A DNA stretch of 64,000 nt from Prodigiosinella confusarubida (GCF_002847015.1 NZ_CP025085.1:496001-560000); one strand, 5' to 3'; shown: positions 1-11,460, counted from the first letter of the stretch. Notes: generated from the letters alone by a model not told the origin. Numbers and translations: made by a program.

Positions 1-570
1 AATATTACTGCTACCGTCCTCACGCAAGTCTGCGCGCAGCCCTTTTATCAATTCTATATCACGCTCTTCGCAGGCTGCCAACAAACGAAAAATCTCCCAT
101 TGAATGTCCCATTCCTGTTCAATAGCGGGCAGAATTTTCAGTTCTTCATCTGTCATTTCCCGACCCGCCTGCGTCATTTCCAGCATGGCCACAGTACGAA
201 TGGAAGTTTCACTGATAGCAATGGTATGTTCCAGTGTTTCACCGCTTAAACGGGAGTGAACAAGTTCTCCCAAAGCAATACAGGCATCAATCGCGGGGTA
301 AACGCCGTAAATATCATAATTTTCAGCAGACGGGACCGCATCTTCAAGTTTTTCCAACTGATTATCAAAGTTGACTTTGACATCCTTGACCACCAGCGTT
401 TCCCAGACCAGGTCGAGGATACGCCGGTAGACCTGAGCATCACCGAAGCCGGTTTGCTGGCAAAATTCATGATAATTAGGGTACATCCGCTCACAAAGGC
501 ATGCCATAAAAGTGACATGTTGCCAACTTTCCAGTTTTTCCAAACGCAAATGAATAGGGTTACGTAACAT
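1..570 (-). CDS. yjaG: YjaG family protein (DUF416), 3' end cut by window edge
   Basis: The minus frame is open from an ATG at 570 to the window edge and gives 190 residues starting MLRNPIHLRLEKLESWQHV. This is collinear with E. coli YjaG (about 196 aa), so only the last few residues are missing. Family knowledge: DUF416, a conserved enterobacterial protein of unknown function. Motif-like stretches such as FGDAQVYRRILDL and EWDIQWEIFRLLAACEERDIELIKGL are present. Its place downstream of hemE and nfi matches E. coli, where hupA follows. There is a 98-base gap to nfi, so it may have its own promoter. No function can be inferred from the sequence. Identification is firm; function is unknown. Confidence 0.93.
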   Translation of the reverse strand, partial: MLRNPIHLRLEKLESWQHVTFMACLCERMYPNYHEFCQQTGFGDAQVYRRILDLVWETLVVKDVKVNFDNQLEKLEDAVPSAENYDIYGVYPAIDACIALGELVHSRLSGETLEHTIAISETSIRTVAMLEMTQAGREMTDEELKILPAIEQEWDIQWEIFRLLAACEERDIELIKGLRADLREDGSSNI

Positions 571-668
571 CGGTCATCTCACATAAATTATGGGCGGGAG
601 TGTACCTGAAATCAGGCCAATGCCCTATTCCTGAATTCCTAAAGTGCGTTTATCAGTATTATTCATCA

Positions 669-1337
669 TCACTGCTGCTGCCAGCGCTGGAAGGTCTTCC
701 GATTTGATGCCACGGCATCCGCCCAGCGGGTCGGCTCAGGTAAACGGTAGCCACGAACACAGCGCGTTACCCATGCTAACGCGGTATTGATACTGACGCG
801 ATGTCCAGTGGAAACAAACAGCGGATTACAACGTACCTTGCTTCTCCACACCCACCCGATCTGTTCACCATGATCAAACAGCGGCTGCTGGCTGCCCACG
901 GGTTCTTCCAGCGGAGAAAACTGGCCGCATAGCCGGCGCTTCGCCACGCCAATGGTAGGTATATTTACCAGCAGGCCAAAGTGGCTGGCCACACCAAAAC
1001 GACGGGGATGGGAAATACCGTGACCATCCACAAACAGTAAATCAGGTCGATGTTGCAATTTTTCCCACGCGGCCAGCAGCGCTGGATATTCGCGAAAAGA
1101 AAGGAAGCCGGGGATGTAAGGCATGATCGTAGGGATACGGGCAATCTGATATTCCACCAGCATCAGCGACGGATATTCAAGTATCACAATCGCCGCTCGT
1201 GTCACCGCGCCTTGCTGCTCGAATCCTACATCAGCACCAGCGATATAAGCAGGTTGCTCAAACGGTAAATTATCACGGCAAATGACCTGTGATGCCTTGT
1301 CGAGTTGCTCTTCACGCAGTGCCTGAATATCCATCAT
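669..1337 (-). CDS. nfi: Endonuclease V (deoxyinosine 3' endonuclease)
   Basis: 222 aa, the usual family length. Endonuclease V cleaves the second phosphodiester bond 3' of deoxyinosine and other deaminated bases, starting their repair. The family core is visible: IAGADVGFE near residue 33 (catalytic Asp), the strongly conserved [10 protein letters not shown] block, [11 protein letters not shown] with another acidic residue, and GVAKRRLCG. The C-terminus [11 protein letters not shown] also matches E. coli Nfi. The start is ATGATG at 1337/1334. The first ATG overlaps the hemE stop by four bases, so the gene is translationally coupled to hemE; the second ATG is equally possible. The hemE-nfi-yjaG order is the E. 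coli one. Confidence 0.96.
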   Translation of the reverse strand: MMDIQALREEQLDKASQVICRDNLPFEQPAYIAGADVGFEQQGAVTRAAIVILEYPSLMLVEYQIARIPTIMPYIPGFLSFREYPALLAAWEKLQHRPDLLFVDGHGISHPRRFGVASHFGLLVNIPTIGVAKRRLCGQFSPLEEPVGSQQPLFDHGEQIGWVWRSKVRCNPLFVSTGHRVSINTALAWVTRCVRGYRLPEPTRWADAVASNRKTFQRWQQQ

Positions 1338-2404
1338 GCCATCCGATGATAGGGAGCCGATAACCGATGCACCGCATCAACAAAAATGCCTGGATTTTCA
1401 GGCGGCACATCCTGATGAATACCGTGTCCCAGATTGAATACATGGCCACTACCGGAGCCGAATCCATTCAGTATTGTCGCCACTTCCTGCTCGATCCTGG
1501 ACGGAGAGGCATACAGCATGGAAGGATCCATATTCCCTTGCAGAGCGACACGATTTCCCACCCGATGTCGGGCCTCGGCAATATCGGTGGTCCAATCCAG
1601 TCCCAGCGCGTCACAACCAGTACCGGCCATGGCTTCCAGCCATTGACCGCCGCCTTTGGTAAACAGAGTGACCGGTACTCGTCGTCCCTCATGTTCACGC
1701 AGCAGTCCATCAACAATTTTATGCATATAATGCAAGGAAAACTCGCGGTAATCTGCACAACTCAGCGCGCCACCCCAGGTATCAAAAATCATCACAGCCT
1801 GCACACCGGCCTTAATCTGGGCATTCAGATACAATGTGACGCTATCCGCCAGCTTATCCAGTAACAGATGCAATGTATCCGGTGAGGTAAACATCATTTT
1901 CTTAATAACGGTGAAAACTTTACTGCTACCGCCTTCTACCATGTAGGTTGCCAGCGTCCACGGGCTACCGGAAAAACCAATCAGCGGCACGGTACCCGCC
2001 AGATTTTTACGGATAGTACGTACCGCATTCATCACGTAGCCCAGTTCCAGTTCAGGATCCGGTACCGGCAATTTTTCCACATCCGCATGACAAGTGATTG
2101 GCGAAGTAAATCTCGGCCCTTCACCGGTTTCAAAATAGAGCCCCAGTCCCATGGCATCGGGAACCGTGAGAATATCCGAAAATAGAATGGCCGCATCCAG
2201 ATTATAACGACGCAGCGGTTGCAACGTCACCTCACAAGCCAGATCGGCATCCTTGCACAGTGACATAAAATCTCCGGCCTGTTCCCGTATAGCACGATAT
2301 TCAGGCAGATAACGACCTGCCTGACGCATCATCCATACTGGGGTCACATCCACTGGCTGACGTAACAGCGCACGCAAATAGCGATCGTTTTTCAGATCAG
2401 TCAT
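1334..2404 (-). CDS. hemE: Uroporphyrinogen decarboxylase
   Basis: 356 aa (E. coli 354). Cytosolic heme-pathway enzyme that removes four acetate carboxyl groups from uroporphyrinogen III to give coproporphyrinogen III. The N-terminal signature [17 protein letters not shown] near residues 22-38 carries the substrate-binding Arg residues. [14 protein letters not shown] carries the conserved Asp, and the C-terminal [13 protein letters not shown] is typical. The stop overlaps the nfi start, and nudC lies 106 bases upstream on the same strand, so nudC-hemE-nfi probably form one transcription unit as in E. coli. No anomaly was seen. Confidence 0.97.
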   Translation of the reverse strand: MTDLKNDRYLRALLRQPVDVTPVWMMRQAGRYLPEYRAIREQAGDFMSLCKDADLACEVTLQPLRRYNLDAAILFSDILTVPDAMGLGLYFETGEGPRFTSPITCHADVEKLPVPDPELELGYVMNAVRTIRKNLAGTVPLIGFSGSPWTLATYMVEGGSSKVFTVIKKMMFTSPDTLHLLLDKLADSVTLYLNAQIKAGVQAVMIFDTWGGALSCADYREFSLHYMHKIVDGLLREHEGRRVPVTLFTKGGGQWLEAMAGTGCDALGLDWTTDIAEARHRVGNRVALQGNMDPSMLYASPSRIEQEVATILNGFGSGSGHVFNLGHGIHQDVPPENPGIFVDAVHRLSAPYHRMA

Positions 2405-2510
2405 ATTTTTTCCTTTAGTATCAACTCACTGGCATCGTTATTATTGGCAACCATCTACAACCAAACCGTGTGACCACGAAATTCAGCGCCACCAGGTGTT
2501 ACGAACCTGT

Positions 2511-3284
2511 TCAATCGTCAGCCTCGCGGCACAGCACTACGGTATCTTCAATCAGACGACGAGCCACCGTACCCGGTGGCGGTAATTCCGGCAACCGATC
2601 ATAACGGAACCAGGCTGCATCCCGCAGTTCTGAAGGGTCTGCTTGCAGCTCTCCCCCCGCATATTCCGCCATGAAGGCCATCATCAATGAATGAGGGAAC
2701 GGCCAAGGCTGGGAGCATACATAGCGCAGATTTTTGACATGGACATGACTCTCTTCCATGACTTCTCGCGCAACTGCCTGCTCCAGCGTTTCACCCACCT
2801 CTACAAAACCCGCCAACGTGGTATACATATTGCCGCGATGGCGCAAATGCTGGGCCAGCAGAATTTTATCCTGATGCTGGATGGCCACGATCACACAAGG
2901 AGCAATCTGTGGGTAATAACGTTCCTTACAGTGTGAACACAGGCAGGCCAGCTCTGTAGTACTGGTGTGCATTTCATGTCCGCAGTAGCCACAAAAGCGA
3001 TGCGAACGATAGAACTCAGCCAACTGTACACCCCGTCCCGCCAGATGGAACAGACCGGCATCCTGGCTCAGCAACTGACGCACTGATCCCATGCTGTCCG
3101 TCATAGAACGTGATACTAGCCATACCAGCACGCCCTGCCACTCGCCGATCTGGCGGGCGCGAAAATTCTGCAAATCCCATTGCGCGGCGGTTCCCTGCGG
3201 CAATTCGCCCTGTGGTAACCAGATCTGATTACCATGGCTGACGACCCACCAGCCGCTTTCATCACCTTTTAGTATCAGTTCCAT
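2511..3284 (-). CDS. nudC: NADH pyrophosphatase / NAD-RNA decapping Nudix hydrolase
   Basis: 257 aa, identical in length to E. coli NudC. It hydrolyses NAD(H) to NMN(H) and AMP and removes NAD caps from RNA 5' ends. A four-Cys zinc ribbon is visible (C98, C101, C116, C119). The Nudix box begins at [11 protein letters not shown] (about residue 159) and contains the metal-binding REVMEE at 173-178. The family [11 protein letters not shown] motif follows. It is transcribed toward hemE and is divergent from rsd. Start at ATG 3284 by homology with the E. coli N-terminus. No truncation or missing catalytic residue is apparent. Confidence 0.97.
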   Translation of the reverse strand: MELILKGDESGWWVVSHGNQIWLPQGELPQGTAAQWDLQNFRARQIGEWQGVLVWLVSRSMTDSMGSVRQLLSQDAGLFHLAGRGVQLAEFYRSHRFCGYCGHEMHTSTTELACLCSHCKERYYPQIAPCVIVAIQHQDKILLAQHLRHRGNMYTTLAGFVEVGETLEQAVAREVMEESHVHVKNLRYVCSQPWPFPHSLMMAFMAEYAGGELQADPSELRDAAWFRYDRLPELPPPGTVARRLIEDTVVLCREADD

Positions 3285-3386
3285 ACTTTTAATGCCTCAC
3301 TCATTACCAGATTGACATTTTACAGCTATGTTTAATGGATAATTACACTGCTAACAGTCATCATTGATGTATGAAGGGAGTCAATA

Positions 3387-3848
3387 ATGCTAAAGCAACT
3401 ACAAAGTTTGACTGAGTATGTTGGCGGCAATAATGCGTTAATCGATCAGTGGCTACAAGCTCGTAAGCAGTTACTGATCACTTACTATCACTTGGTCGGC
3501 ATGAAGCCAAATAAAGAAACCCATACCCGCCTGGATGAAAAAGCGCTGGATGATTTCTGCCATAATCTGGTCGACTATCTTTCAGCTGGCCATTTCCACA
3601 TTTACGAACGAATGCTACAAGAAGTTGCCCCATTGAATGAAAAAAAGCGAGCGCTCGCCGCACAGCTCGATTCGATATTACAAGGCAACACACAGCAAAT
3701 CATGGACTTTTATGATAGTCATCTGGTTGCCGCCATCGATCAAGATAACTGTTTCGAATTTCAGCAAACATTATCAAGCGTGGGGGAATCCTTGGCAATG
3801 CGCTTTACCCTGGAAGACCACATGATCCGGCTAGTATTTGAACAGTAA
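3387..3848 (+). CDS. rsd: Regulator of sigma D (anti-sigma70 factor Rsd)
   Basis: 153 aa (E. coli 158). Rsd binds region 4 of the housekeeping sigma factor RpoD and helps switch RNA polymerase to alternative sigma factors in stationary phase. Family features seen: MLKQLQSLTEYVGG at the N-terminus, VDYLSAGHFHIYERM in the middle and FTLEDHMIRL near the end, all in a predicted all-helical fold. An AGGGAG ribosome binding site sits about 7 bases before the ATG. The gene lies between nudC (divergent) and the thiC leader, the same arrangement as in E. coli. It may share readthrough with thiC, but the thi leader has its own promoter candidate. Confidence 0.94.
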   Translation: MLKQLQSLTEYVGGNNALIDQWLQARKQLLITYYHLVGMKPNKETHTRLDEKALDDFCHNLVDYLSAGHFHIYERMLQEVAPLNEKKRALAAQLDSILQGNTQQIMDFYDSHLVAAIDQDNCFEFQQTLSSVGESLAMRFTLEDHMIRLVFEQ

Positions 3849-3900
3849 ATCAGACTGAACTATCGATAGTGCAGGGCGCCTTTTCACCTGATGTAACTTT

Positions 3901-3927
3901 TTGACACCAGGCCGGGCTCGGCATAAA
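3901..3927 (+). promoter_or_regulatory. Candidate sigma70 promoter for the thi operon
   Basis: A perfect -35 hexamer TTGACA lies at 3901-3906. A possible -10, CATAAA at 3922-3927, follows with a short 15-base spacer. It sits about 40 bases before the TPP aptamer, where a thiC promoter is expected. The -10 is weak, so the exact hexamer is an inference. The rest of the leader from 3928 to 3966 shows no other feature. Confidence 0.4.
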
Positions 3928-3966
3928 GTGGTAACGTTTTATCCGCTCCAGCGTTTTGGAGCTATA

Positions 3967-4070
3967 TCTTGTCGGAGTGCCCCGCACATATCATCGTGCA
4001 TGGGCTGAGACCGTTAATTCGGGATCCGCGGAACCTGATCAGGCTAATACCTGCGAAGGGAACAAGAGTA
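3967..4070 (+). ncRNA. TPP riboswitch (THI element)
   Basis: The conserved THI-box segments are all present in order: the P1 strand TTGTCGGAG with GTGCC near 3970, the pyrimidine-sensor GGGCTGAGA at 4002-4010, and the pyrophosphate-sensor ACCTGATCAGGCTAATACC followed by GCGAAGGGAACAAG, ending at about 4066. The aptamer lies 115 bases upstream of thiC. Binding of thiamin pyrophosphate is known in enterobacteria to hide the thiC ribosome binding site and stop expression of the operon. The expression platform is the stretch 4071-4185, where no obvious U-tract terminator is visible, which fits control of translation. Confidence 0.95.
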
Positions 4071-4176
4071 ATTCATTCTGTTGAACCCCAGCGCCATAGG
4101 CATTTATCCGGGTTCACACCCTGTCATTACTCCCTCCGAACTCCAGACAAGCAATCTTCCCATTCAGTATTTATAG

Positions 4177-6116
<1,940 letters not shown>

Positions 6117-6117
<1 letters not shown>

Positions 6118-6752
6118 TGAGCCGCGTCTTTCCCTCCACCGCAGAACAGCTCGGGCTCTATCCGGTGGTGGACAGCGTGTTGTGGATCAACCGCCTGCTG
6201 AACGCCGGTGTGAAAACCATTCAGTTGCGGATCAAAGACCTGTCGAACGATCAGGTAGAGCCAGAGGTGATTCAGGCAATCAACCTGGGACGACAATTTC
6301 AGGCACGGCTGTTCATCAATGACTATTGGCGACTGGCGATCAAACATCAGGCTTATGGCGTCCATCTGGGACAGGAAGATCTGGATACTGCTGATCTCGC
6401 CGCCATTCATCAGGCTGGTCTGCGGTTGGGTGTTTCCACCCATGATGATACCGAGCTGGAACGCGCTGTTGCCGTCAATCCTTCCTACATCGCATTAGGA
6501 CACATCTTCCCAACGCAAACCAAAGCCATGCCGTCATCACCACAGGGTCTGCCTGAACTGACCCGGCACATCAGCGCACTCCAGGGGCGTTTTCCCACGG
6601 TTGCCATTGGCGGTATCAGTGTCGATAAGGTTCCTGCCGTACTGGCGACCGGCGTTGGCAGCATCGCGGTAGTCAGTGCCATTACCCAGGCACCGGACTG
6701 GCGTCAGGCAACCACCACATTACTTCGGATGATTGAAGGACGGGAGAAATAA
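6117..6752 (+). CDS. thiE: Thiamine-phosphate synthase
   Basis: 211 aa, the normal family length. It joins HMP-pyrophosphate and the carboxylated thiazole phosphate to make thiamin monophosphate. A TIM-barrel protein with the family signatures QLRIKDLS near residue 36 (pyrophosphate binding), [43 protein letters not shown] and the phosphate-binding AIGGIS. A strong AGGAGGA lies 7 bases upstream inside the end of thiC, and the ATG overlaps the thiC stop by one base, so coupling is likely. Confidence 0.97.
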
Positions 6753-6753
6753 C

Positions 6754-7503
6754 GTGTTAAACGATCAGGAGTTTATGCGTTATAGCCGCCAGTTACTGCT
6801 AGAGGACGTCGGCGCTGAAGGTCAAAAAAAGCTCGCGGCCGCCTGCGTGTTGCTGGTAGGTATGGGTGGACTCGGTTCACCTGCGGCTCTGTATCTGGCC
6901 GCGGCAGGGGTGGGTAAGCTATTGCTGGCGGATAGTGACGAGCTGCATATTTCCAATCTTCAACGACAAATTCTCTACCGCACTCGTGATATTTCCCAAC
7001 CCAAAGCCATGCTGGCTCAGCGTCAGTTGCAGGCGCTGAATCCCACGATTACCTGTGTGGCGCTTAACCGACGGCTGGAAAACGGTGTCCTGCAACAAGC
7101 GGTAGCGAAAGCCGATCTGATACTGGACTGTAGTGACAACATGGCCACTCGCCATGCTGTCAATGCCGCCTGCGTTGCAGCAGAGAAAACCCTGATCAGT
7201 GCCAGTGCGGTAGGACTCAGCGGTCAACTACTGGTGCTGACGCCGCCTTATGCTCACGGCTGCTATGCCTGTCTGTATCCAGATGCCAGCGAACCGCAGC
7301 GTAACTGCCGTACCGCTGGGGTATTAGGTCCGGTGGTTGGCGTAATGGGCACATTACAGGCGCTGGAGGCTATCAAACTACTGTGTGGCCTGCCCTCTCC
7401 ACTCAACGGCAAACTGCGCTTATTCGATGCCCGGCAGCATAGCTGGAGCACATTACAACTAACGCCTTCTCCAACGTGCCCGATATGCGGAGACCATCCA
7501 TGA
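6754..7503 (+). CDS. thiF: ThiS adenylyltransferase
   Basis: 249 aa from a GTG at 6754, chosen because VLNDQEFMRYSRQ then aligns with the E. coli start MNDRDFMRYSRQ and GGGAGAA lies 6-12 bases upstream. An upstream ATG at 6733 would overlap thiE and extend beyond the family. ThiF (E1/MoeB family) adenylates the ThiS C-terminus and carries a persulfide relay. Seen: nucleotide-binding GMGGLGSP from about residue 36, the zinc CXXC pairs CYAC and CPIC, and the RNCRTAGV cysteine expected to link to ThiS. The stop overlaps the thiS ATG. Confidence 0.95.
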   Translation: MLNDQEFMRYSRQLLLEDVGAEGQKKLAAACVLLVGMGGLGSPAALYLAAAGVGKLLLADSDELHISNLQRQILYRTRDISQPKAMLAQRQLQALNPTITCVALNRRLENGVLQQAVAKADLILDCSDNMATRHAVNAACVAAEKTLISASAVGLSGQLLVLTPPYAHGCYACLYPDASEPQRNCRTAGVLGPVVGVMGTLQALEAIKLLCGLPSPLNGKLRLFDARQHSWSTLQLTPSPTCPICGDHP

Positions 7504-7700
7504 AAATCCGGCTCAATGAAGAAACGTTGGAACTGGAAAAACCCGTAAACATTGAACAGTTGCTCAATCAGCTGAACCGCCTCCAGCCCGGTACAGCACT
7601 GGCCATCAATCAGATCATCATTCCACGCAGTGCCTGGCATCAACATCAGGTACAGGAAGGGGATGACATTTTGCTTTTTCAGGCGATAGCAGGAGGATGA
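7500..7700 (+). CDS. thiS: Thiamine biosynthesis sulfur carrier ThiS
   Basis: 66 aa, the E. coli length. Ubiquitin-like beta-grasp protein that carries sulfur as a C-terminal thiocarboxylate to thiazole synthase. It ends in the required Gly-Gly (FQAIAGG). The start is the ATG at 7500, which overlaps the thiF stop (ATGA). An in-frame ATG further upstream inside thiF would add an N-terminal tail not seen in the family. ThiG follows immediately (TGA then ATG). Confidence 0.95.
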   Translation: MKIRLNEETLELEKPVNIEQLLNQLNRLQPGTALAINQIIIPRSAWHQHQVQEGDDILLFQAIAGG

Positions 7701-8483
7701 ATGCTACATATTGCCGATACAACATTTTCATCCCGGTTACTGACCGGTACCGGGAAATTTGCCAGCGCGGAACTGATGCTGGAAGCGTTGCAAGCTTCCG
7801 GATCGCAATTGGTGACAATGGCGATGAAACGCGTGGATCTGACGGGCGGTAACGACGCTATTCTGGCCCCTTTACGACAGTTGGGCGTGAGACTGCTTCC
7901 CAATACGTCCGGTGCCAAAACCGCAGACGAAGCCATATTTGCTGCTCATTTGGCACGTGAAGCGTTAGGTACTCACTGGGTGAAGCTGGAGATTCATCCA
8001 GATATGAGGTACCTGTTACCCGACCCGATAGAAACCCTGAAGGCAGCAGAACAGCTGGTCAAAGAGGGGTTTGTGGTACTCCCATACTGTGCTGCCGATC
8101 CGGTGCTATGTAAGCGTCTGGAGGAGGTGGGTTGTGCCGCGGTCATGCCGCTGGGGGCGCCGATCGGTTCGAACCAGGGTCTACAGACCCGCGATTTTCT
8201 ACGCATCATCATCGAACAGGCACGGGTGCCGGTAGTGGTGGATGCTGGCATTGGCGCCCCCAGTCATGCCGCAGAAGCTATCGAGATCGGCGCCGATGCG
8301 GTGCTGGTGAATACCGCCATCGCTGTAGCCCGCGACCCGGTAAACATGGCGCAGGCGTTTCGGTTGGCGATAGAAGCCGGAACGTTGGCACGGCAAGCAG
8401 GTTTGGGCCGCCGTCAACAGGTTGCCAGCGCTACCAGTCCGTTGACCCATTTTCTGCAACAGACAACAGAGGCAGTTGGCTAA
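7701..8483 (+). CDS. thiG: Thiazole synthase
   Basis: 260 aa (E. coli 256). TIM-barrel enzyme that condenses deoxyxylulose 5-phosphate, dehydroglycine and ThiS-thiocarboxylate into the thiazole phosphate. The catalytic Lys sits in [10 protein letters not shown]. The conserved [29 protein letters not shown] and [11 protein letters not shown] segments, and the phosphate-binding [10 protein letters not shown], are all present. AGGAGG lies directly before the ATG. It starts right after the thiS stop and its own TAA overlaps the thiH ATG, so thiS, thiG and thiH are translated as a tight unit. Confidence 0.97.
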   Translation: MLHIADTTFSSRLLTGTGKFASAELMLEALQASGSQLVTMAMKRVDLTGGNDAILAPLRQLGVRLLPNTSGAKTADEAIFAAHLAREALGTHWVKLEIHPDMRYLLPDPIETLKAAEQLVKEGFVVLPYCAADPVLCKRLEEVGCAAVMPLGAPIGSNQGLQTRDFLRIIIEQARVPVVVDAGIGAPSHAAEAIEIGADAVLVNTAIAVARDPVNMAQAFRLAIEAGTLARQAGLGRRQQVASATSPLTHFLQQTTEAVG

Positions 8484-9619
8484 TGGAAACCCATTTTCAA
8501 CAACGTTGGCAACAGTTGCACTGGGATGACCTGACACTGCGGATTAACAGCCAAACAGCCGCCGATGTGGAACGGGCATTGACAGCAGACCAACTCAGCC
8601 GCGATGACTTTATGGCACTGATCTCTCCAGCCGCCAGGCACTATCTCGAACCATTGGCACAGCGTGCCCAACAGTTAACCCGCCAGCGATTCGGCAATAC
8701 CGTCAGCTTTTATGTACCACTGTATCTCTCTAATCTGTGCTCCAATGATTGTACTTACTGCGGTTTTTCCATGAGCAACCACCTCAAGCGCAAAACGCTG
8801 AATGAAGAAGAAATTCTGCGTGAATGTTTGGCAATCAAAGAAATGGGGTTCAATCACCTGCTGCTGGTGACGGGCGAACATCAGCGGAAGGTGGGAATGG
8901 ATTATTTTCGCCAGGTATTCCCGATCATCCGCCCGCATTTCAGTTCACTGATGATGGAAGTGCAACCGTTGAATCAGGCTGAATATGCGGAACTGAAAAT
9001 GCTGGGGCTGGATGGCGTCATGGTGTATCAGGAAACTTATCATCCATCGACTTACGCTCAACATCATCTGCGCGGCCAGAAACAAGACTTCAGTTGGCGA
9101 CTGGATACACCAGATCGACTGGGTAACGCCGGGATCGACAAGATCGGATTAGGCGCGTTGATCGGTCTTTCCGATAGCTGGCGTACTGACTGCTATATGG
9201 TGGCCGAACACCTGCTGTATTTGCAGCAAACCTACTGGCGGAGCCGCTATTCAATCTCCTTCCCGCGTTTACGCCCTTGTGCCGGAGGTATTGAACCTGC
9301 GTCAATTATGGATGAAGCCCAGTTAATGCAGGTCATCTGTGCGTTTCGCCTACTTTCTCCAGATATTGAGCTCTCCCTCTCAACCCGGGAATCATCGTTC
9401 TTCCGTGACCACATGGTTCCAATCGCCATCAACAACGTCAGCGCCTTCTCCAAAACCCAACCGGGTGGCTACGCGGACAATCATCCAGAGCTGGAGCAGT
9501 TTACGCCCCATGATGGTCGACGCCCGGAAGAGGTGGCTGCCGCCATTGTCAAGGCGGGTTTACAACCGGTCTGGAAAGACTGGGAAGGGTATCTGGGCCG
9601 ACCGACCACACACCAGTAA
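8483..9619 (+). CDS. thiH: 2-iminoacetate synthase (radical SAM tyrosine lyase)
   Basis: 378 aa (E. coli 377). Splits tyrosine into dehydroglycine and p-cresol, supplying the glycine-like part of the thiazole. The radical-SAM CX3CX2C motif is CSNDCTYC (C86, C90, C93), followed by GF. The start ATG at 8483 overlaps the thiG stop (TAATG); a longer open frame upstream is only the thiG region in another frame. Use of tyrosine via ThiH rather than glycine oxidase is the anaerobe-compatible enterobacterial route. It ends the operon just before a hairpin at 9638. Confidence 0.97.
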   Translation: METHFQQRWQQLHWDDLTLRINSQTAADVERALTADQLSRDDFMALISPAARHYLEPLAQRAQQLTRQRFGNTVSFYVPLYLSNLCSNDCTYCGFSMSNHLKRKTLNEEEILRECLAIKEMGFNHLLLVTGEHQRKVGMDYFRQVFPIIRPHFSSLMMEVQPLNQAEYAELKMLGLDGVMVYQETYHPSTYAQHHLRGQKQDFSWRLDTPDRLGNAGIDKIGLGALIGLSDSWRTDCYMVAEHLLYLQQTYWRSRYSISFPRLRPCAGGIEPASIMDEAQLMQVICAFRLLSPDIELSLSTRESSFFRDHMVPIAINNVSAFSKTQPGGYADNHPELEQFTPHDGRRPEEVAAAIVKAGLQPVWKDWEGYLGRPTTHQ

Positions 9620-9637
9620 TGCCAGAACGGCAATGTT

Positions 9638-9657
9638 ACGGGGCGCTGACGCCCCGT
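9638..9657. terminator. Hairpin between convergent thiH and the MocR-type gene
   Basis: Perfect 8-bp stem ACGGGGCG / CGCCCCGT with a four-base loop CTGA, 18 bases after the thiH stop and 3 bases before the stop of the convergent gene. The T tract is poor on both strands (TGTATTA on plus), so it may act as a weak bidirectional terminator or a 3' end stabiliser. Confidence 0.55.
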
Positions 9658-9660
9658 GTA

Positions 9661-11094
9661 TTACCCTACGGTTATCACAGGATTGTTCATCATTTCGGCA
9701 ATCACGTTCCCCAGCCTGACGATACCCTCCTCACGCTCTGGCGTGAGCGGCATGGCATAGCTCAACCGCAGGCAATGACGATACTTGCCAGCCACAGAAA
9801 ACAGTGACCCTTCATAAACCCTGATTTTCTCGCTGACCAGCCGTTGGTTCAGCCGCACGCCATCAAACGTTTCCGGAAACTCAATCCACAGCACAAATCC
9901 ACCTTGTGGTCGGCTGATACAGACCTTCTCCGGAAACGTGTGCCTCACCCGGTTGACAAAACTTCCCAGGTTACGTTGATAAAGCGCACGCATGCGGCGC
10001 AAATGTGGCATGTAATGCCCTTGCCGAATAAACTCTGCCACGGCCTGTTGAGGACAAATGGCAACAGACCCGGTACTGGTGTATTTCATGTGTAGCGCTC
10101 GATCCAGATAGCGCCCCGGAACTATCCATCCCACTCGCAGACCAGGCGCCAACATTTTTGAAAACGAGCTGCACAACAGGACTCGCCCCTCATAATCCAA
10201 AGATTTCAGGGTGATCGGGCGCGGGTAGTCATATGCCAGTTCACCATACACATCATCCTCAATGATGGCGATATCATAGCGCTGCGCCAACGTCATCAAT
10301 GCCCGCTTGCGGTGTTCCGGCATAATAAATCCCAGCGGATTATTACAATTCGGTACCGTCAGCACCGCTTTCACCGGCCATTGCTCCAGCGCCAACTCCA
10401 ATGCTTCAAGGCTCATCCCTTGAGAAAAATCAGTGGGAATTTCAATAACCTTAATGCCAAAACCACACAGTATCTGCATGATGCCATGAAATACCGGCGA
10501 CTCAATAGCCACAATATCACCGGGGTTACACACGGACCGAACCGCTATGGACAGCGCTTGCGTACAACCATTGGTGATAACAATATCCTGTTCAGACAAC
10601 TGACAGCCACTATCAATCATCAACCGGGCAATCTGTTCACGCAGCCGCGGTAACCCATGCAGACTGTCATAGTTCAGCATGGAGATATCCTGTTTTTGCC
10701 CAATACGGCTAATATTCTTCCATAACGGCTTAAGTGTGGTCGGCGTGAGGTCGGGAATACTGCCGCCCAATTGCAGAATATCGGGATCAGAACGGGAACA
10801 GATCTGTTCCAGTACCGAATCCCACGTAGTGATTTCCACCGGGCGCTGTACCGGTCGCGTCATGGCAGGAATGGGGGCCACCGCCATACGTGGCTTCACA
10901 AAGTAGCCAGAACGCGGCAGTGGCACGATTAATTGCTTCTCTTCCAGCAAATGGTACGCCTGCTGGACGGTACTAATACTGACACCATGCTCCTGACTCA
11001 GTGAGCGCACTGACGGCAAACGTTCACCACACTGATACAACCCTTGTTCAATTCGCTGTATCAATATGGTGGCCAGAAATTGATATCGCGTCAT
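9661..11094 (-). CDS. MocR/GntR-type regulator with aminotransferase domain (YjiR-like)
   Basis: 477 aa from ATG 11094, which has GGAGG six bases upstream. An upstream ATG adding 18 hydrophobic residues lacks such a site. N-terminal winged helix (residues about 1-75) shows the GntR pattern GERLPSVRSLSQEHGVSISTVQQAY. It is followed by a linker and a fold-type I PLP aminotransferase domain with NCNNPLG, EDDVYGEL and the PLP Lys in SSFSKMLAPGLRVG. Closest remembered relative: E. coli YjiR, supported by the divergent DUF1127 gene, as in the yjiR-yjiS pair. Such proteins sense PLP or amines; the target here is unknown. The gene interrupts the E. coli-like thiH/rpoC junction. Confidence 0.88.
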   Translation of the reverse strand: MTRYQFLATILIQRIEQGLYQCGERLPSVRSLSQEHGVSISTVQQAYHLLEEKQLIVPLPRSGYFVKPRMAVAPIPAMTRPVQRPVEITTWDSVLEQICSRSDPDILQLGGSIPDLTPTTLKPLWKNISRIGQKQDISMLNYDSLHGLPRLREQIARLMIDSGCQLSEQDIVITNGCTQALSIAVRSVCNPGDIVAIESPVFHGIMQILCGFGIKVIEIPTDFSQGMSLEALELALEQWPVKAVLTVPNCNNPLGFIMPEHRKRALMTLAQRYDIAIIEDDVYGELAYDYPRPITLKSLDYEGRVLLCSSFSKMLAPGLRVGWIVPGRYLDRALHMKYTSTGSVAICPQQAVAEFIRQGHYMPHLRRMRALYQRNLGSFVNRVRHTFPEKVCISRPQGGFVLWIEFPETFDGVRLNQRLVSEKIRVYEGSLFSVAGKYRHCLRLSYAMPLTPEREEGIVRLGNVIAEMMNNPVITVG

Positions 11095-11164
11095 CTGTAT
11101 CCTCCGAATAAATAGAAATAAGAAAAAACAATACAGATAAGCTCCCAAACAACCGTTCAGATAC

Positions 11165-11215
11165 GGTATCGCGCATTTTGTATCATAAATAAAGTAAATT
11201 TCTGAATCTGTATCA
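11165..11215. promoter_or_regulatory. Direct repeats in divergent intergenic region, candidate MocR operator
   Basis: TGTATCA occurs at 11179-11185 and again at 11209-11215, exactly 30 bp apart (about three helical turns), with a related GGTATC at 11165-11170. A further CTGTATC lies just at the start of the regulator gene near 11095. MocR-family regulators are known to bind direct repeats in their divergent promoters, so this is a plausible operator. It is inference only. Confidence 0.4.
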
Positions 11216-11268
11216 ATTCCAATCTCTCCTGCATGATGGCAGTCAACCAGCGACAGGGGAGAAAAACC

Positions 11269-11460
11269 ATGACAAAACGATTTATTACCCGGCTACGCAT
11301 ACACTTGAGCCTGAGCATGCTTTATCAGCTCTGGCGGCACCGAAAGGCACAAGCTGAATCAAAAAAACTACTGTTGAGCATGAATGATGACCGTCTAAAA
11401 GATATTGGTCTAACACGCGCAGATATACACAACCTGTTCTCGTCAAGAAAAGACCGTTAA
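11269..11460 (+). CDS. DUF1127 domain protein (YjiS-like)
   Basis: 63 aa from ATG 11269, preceded by AGGGGAGA at about 8 bases. An in-frame ATG at 11233 has no ribosome binding site. The C-terminal half contains the DUF1127 signature LLSMNDDRLKDIGLTRADI. The N-terminal half is basic (KRFITRLRIHL, WRHRKA). DUF1127 proteins are small, often RNA- or stress-linked, and no general function is settled. The divergent pairing with the YjiR-like gene is the same as for E. coli yjiS/yjiR, suggesting the regulator controls this gene. No terminator is obvious after it. Confidence 0.85.
   Translation: MTKRFITRLRIHLSLSMLYQLWRHRKAQAESKKLLLSMNDDRLKDIGLTRADIHNLFSSRKDR

Noticed and set aside
8132..9619. Longer thiH reading frame starting inside thiG
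   Set aside because: The first 117 codons overlap thiG in another frame and do not match ThiH. The ATG at 8483 overlapping the thiG stop gives the family length.
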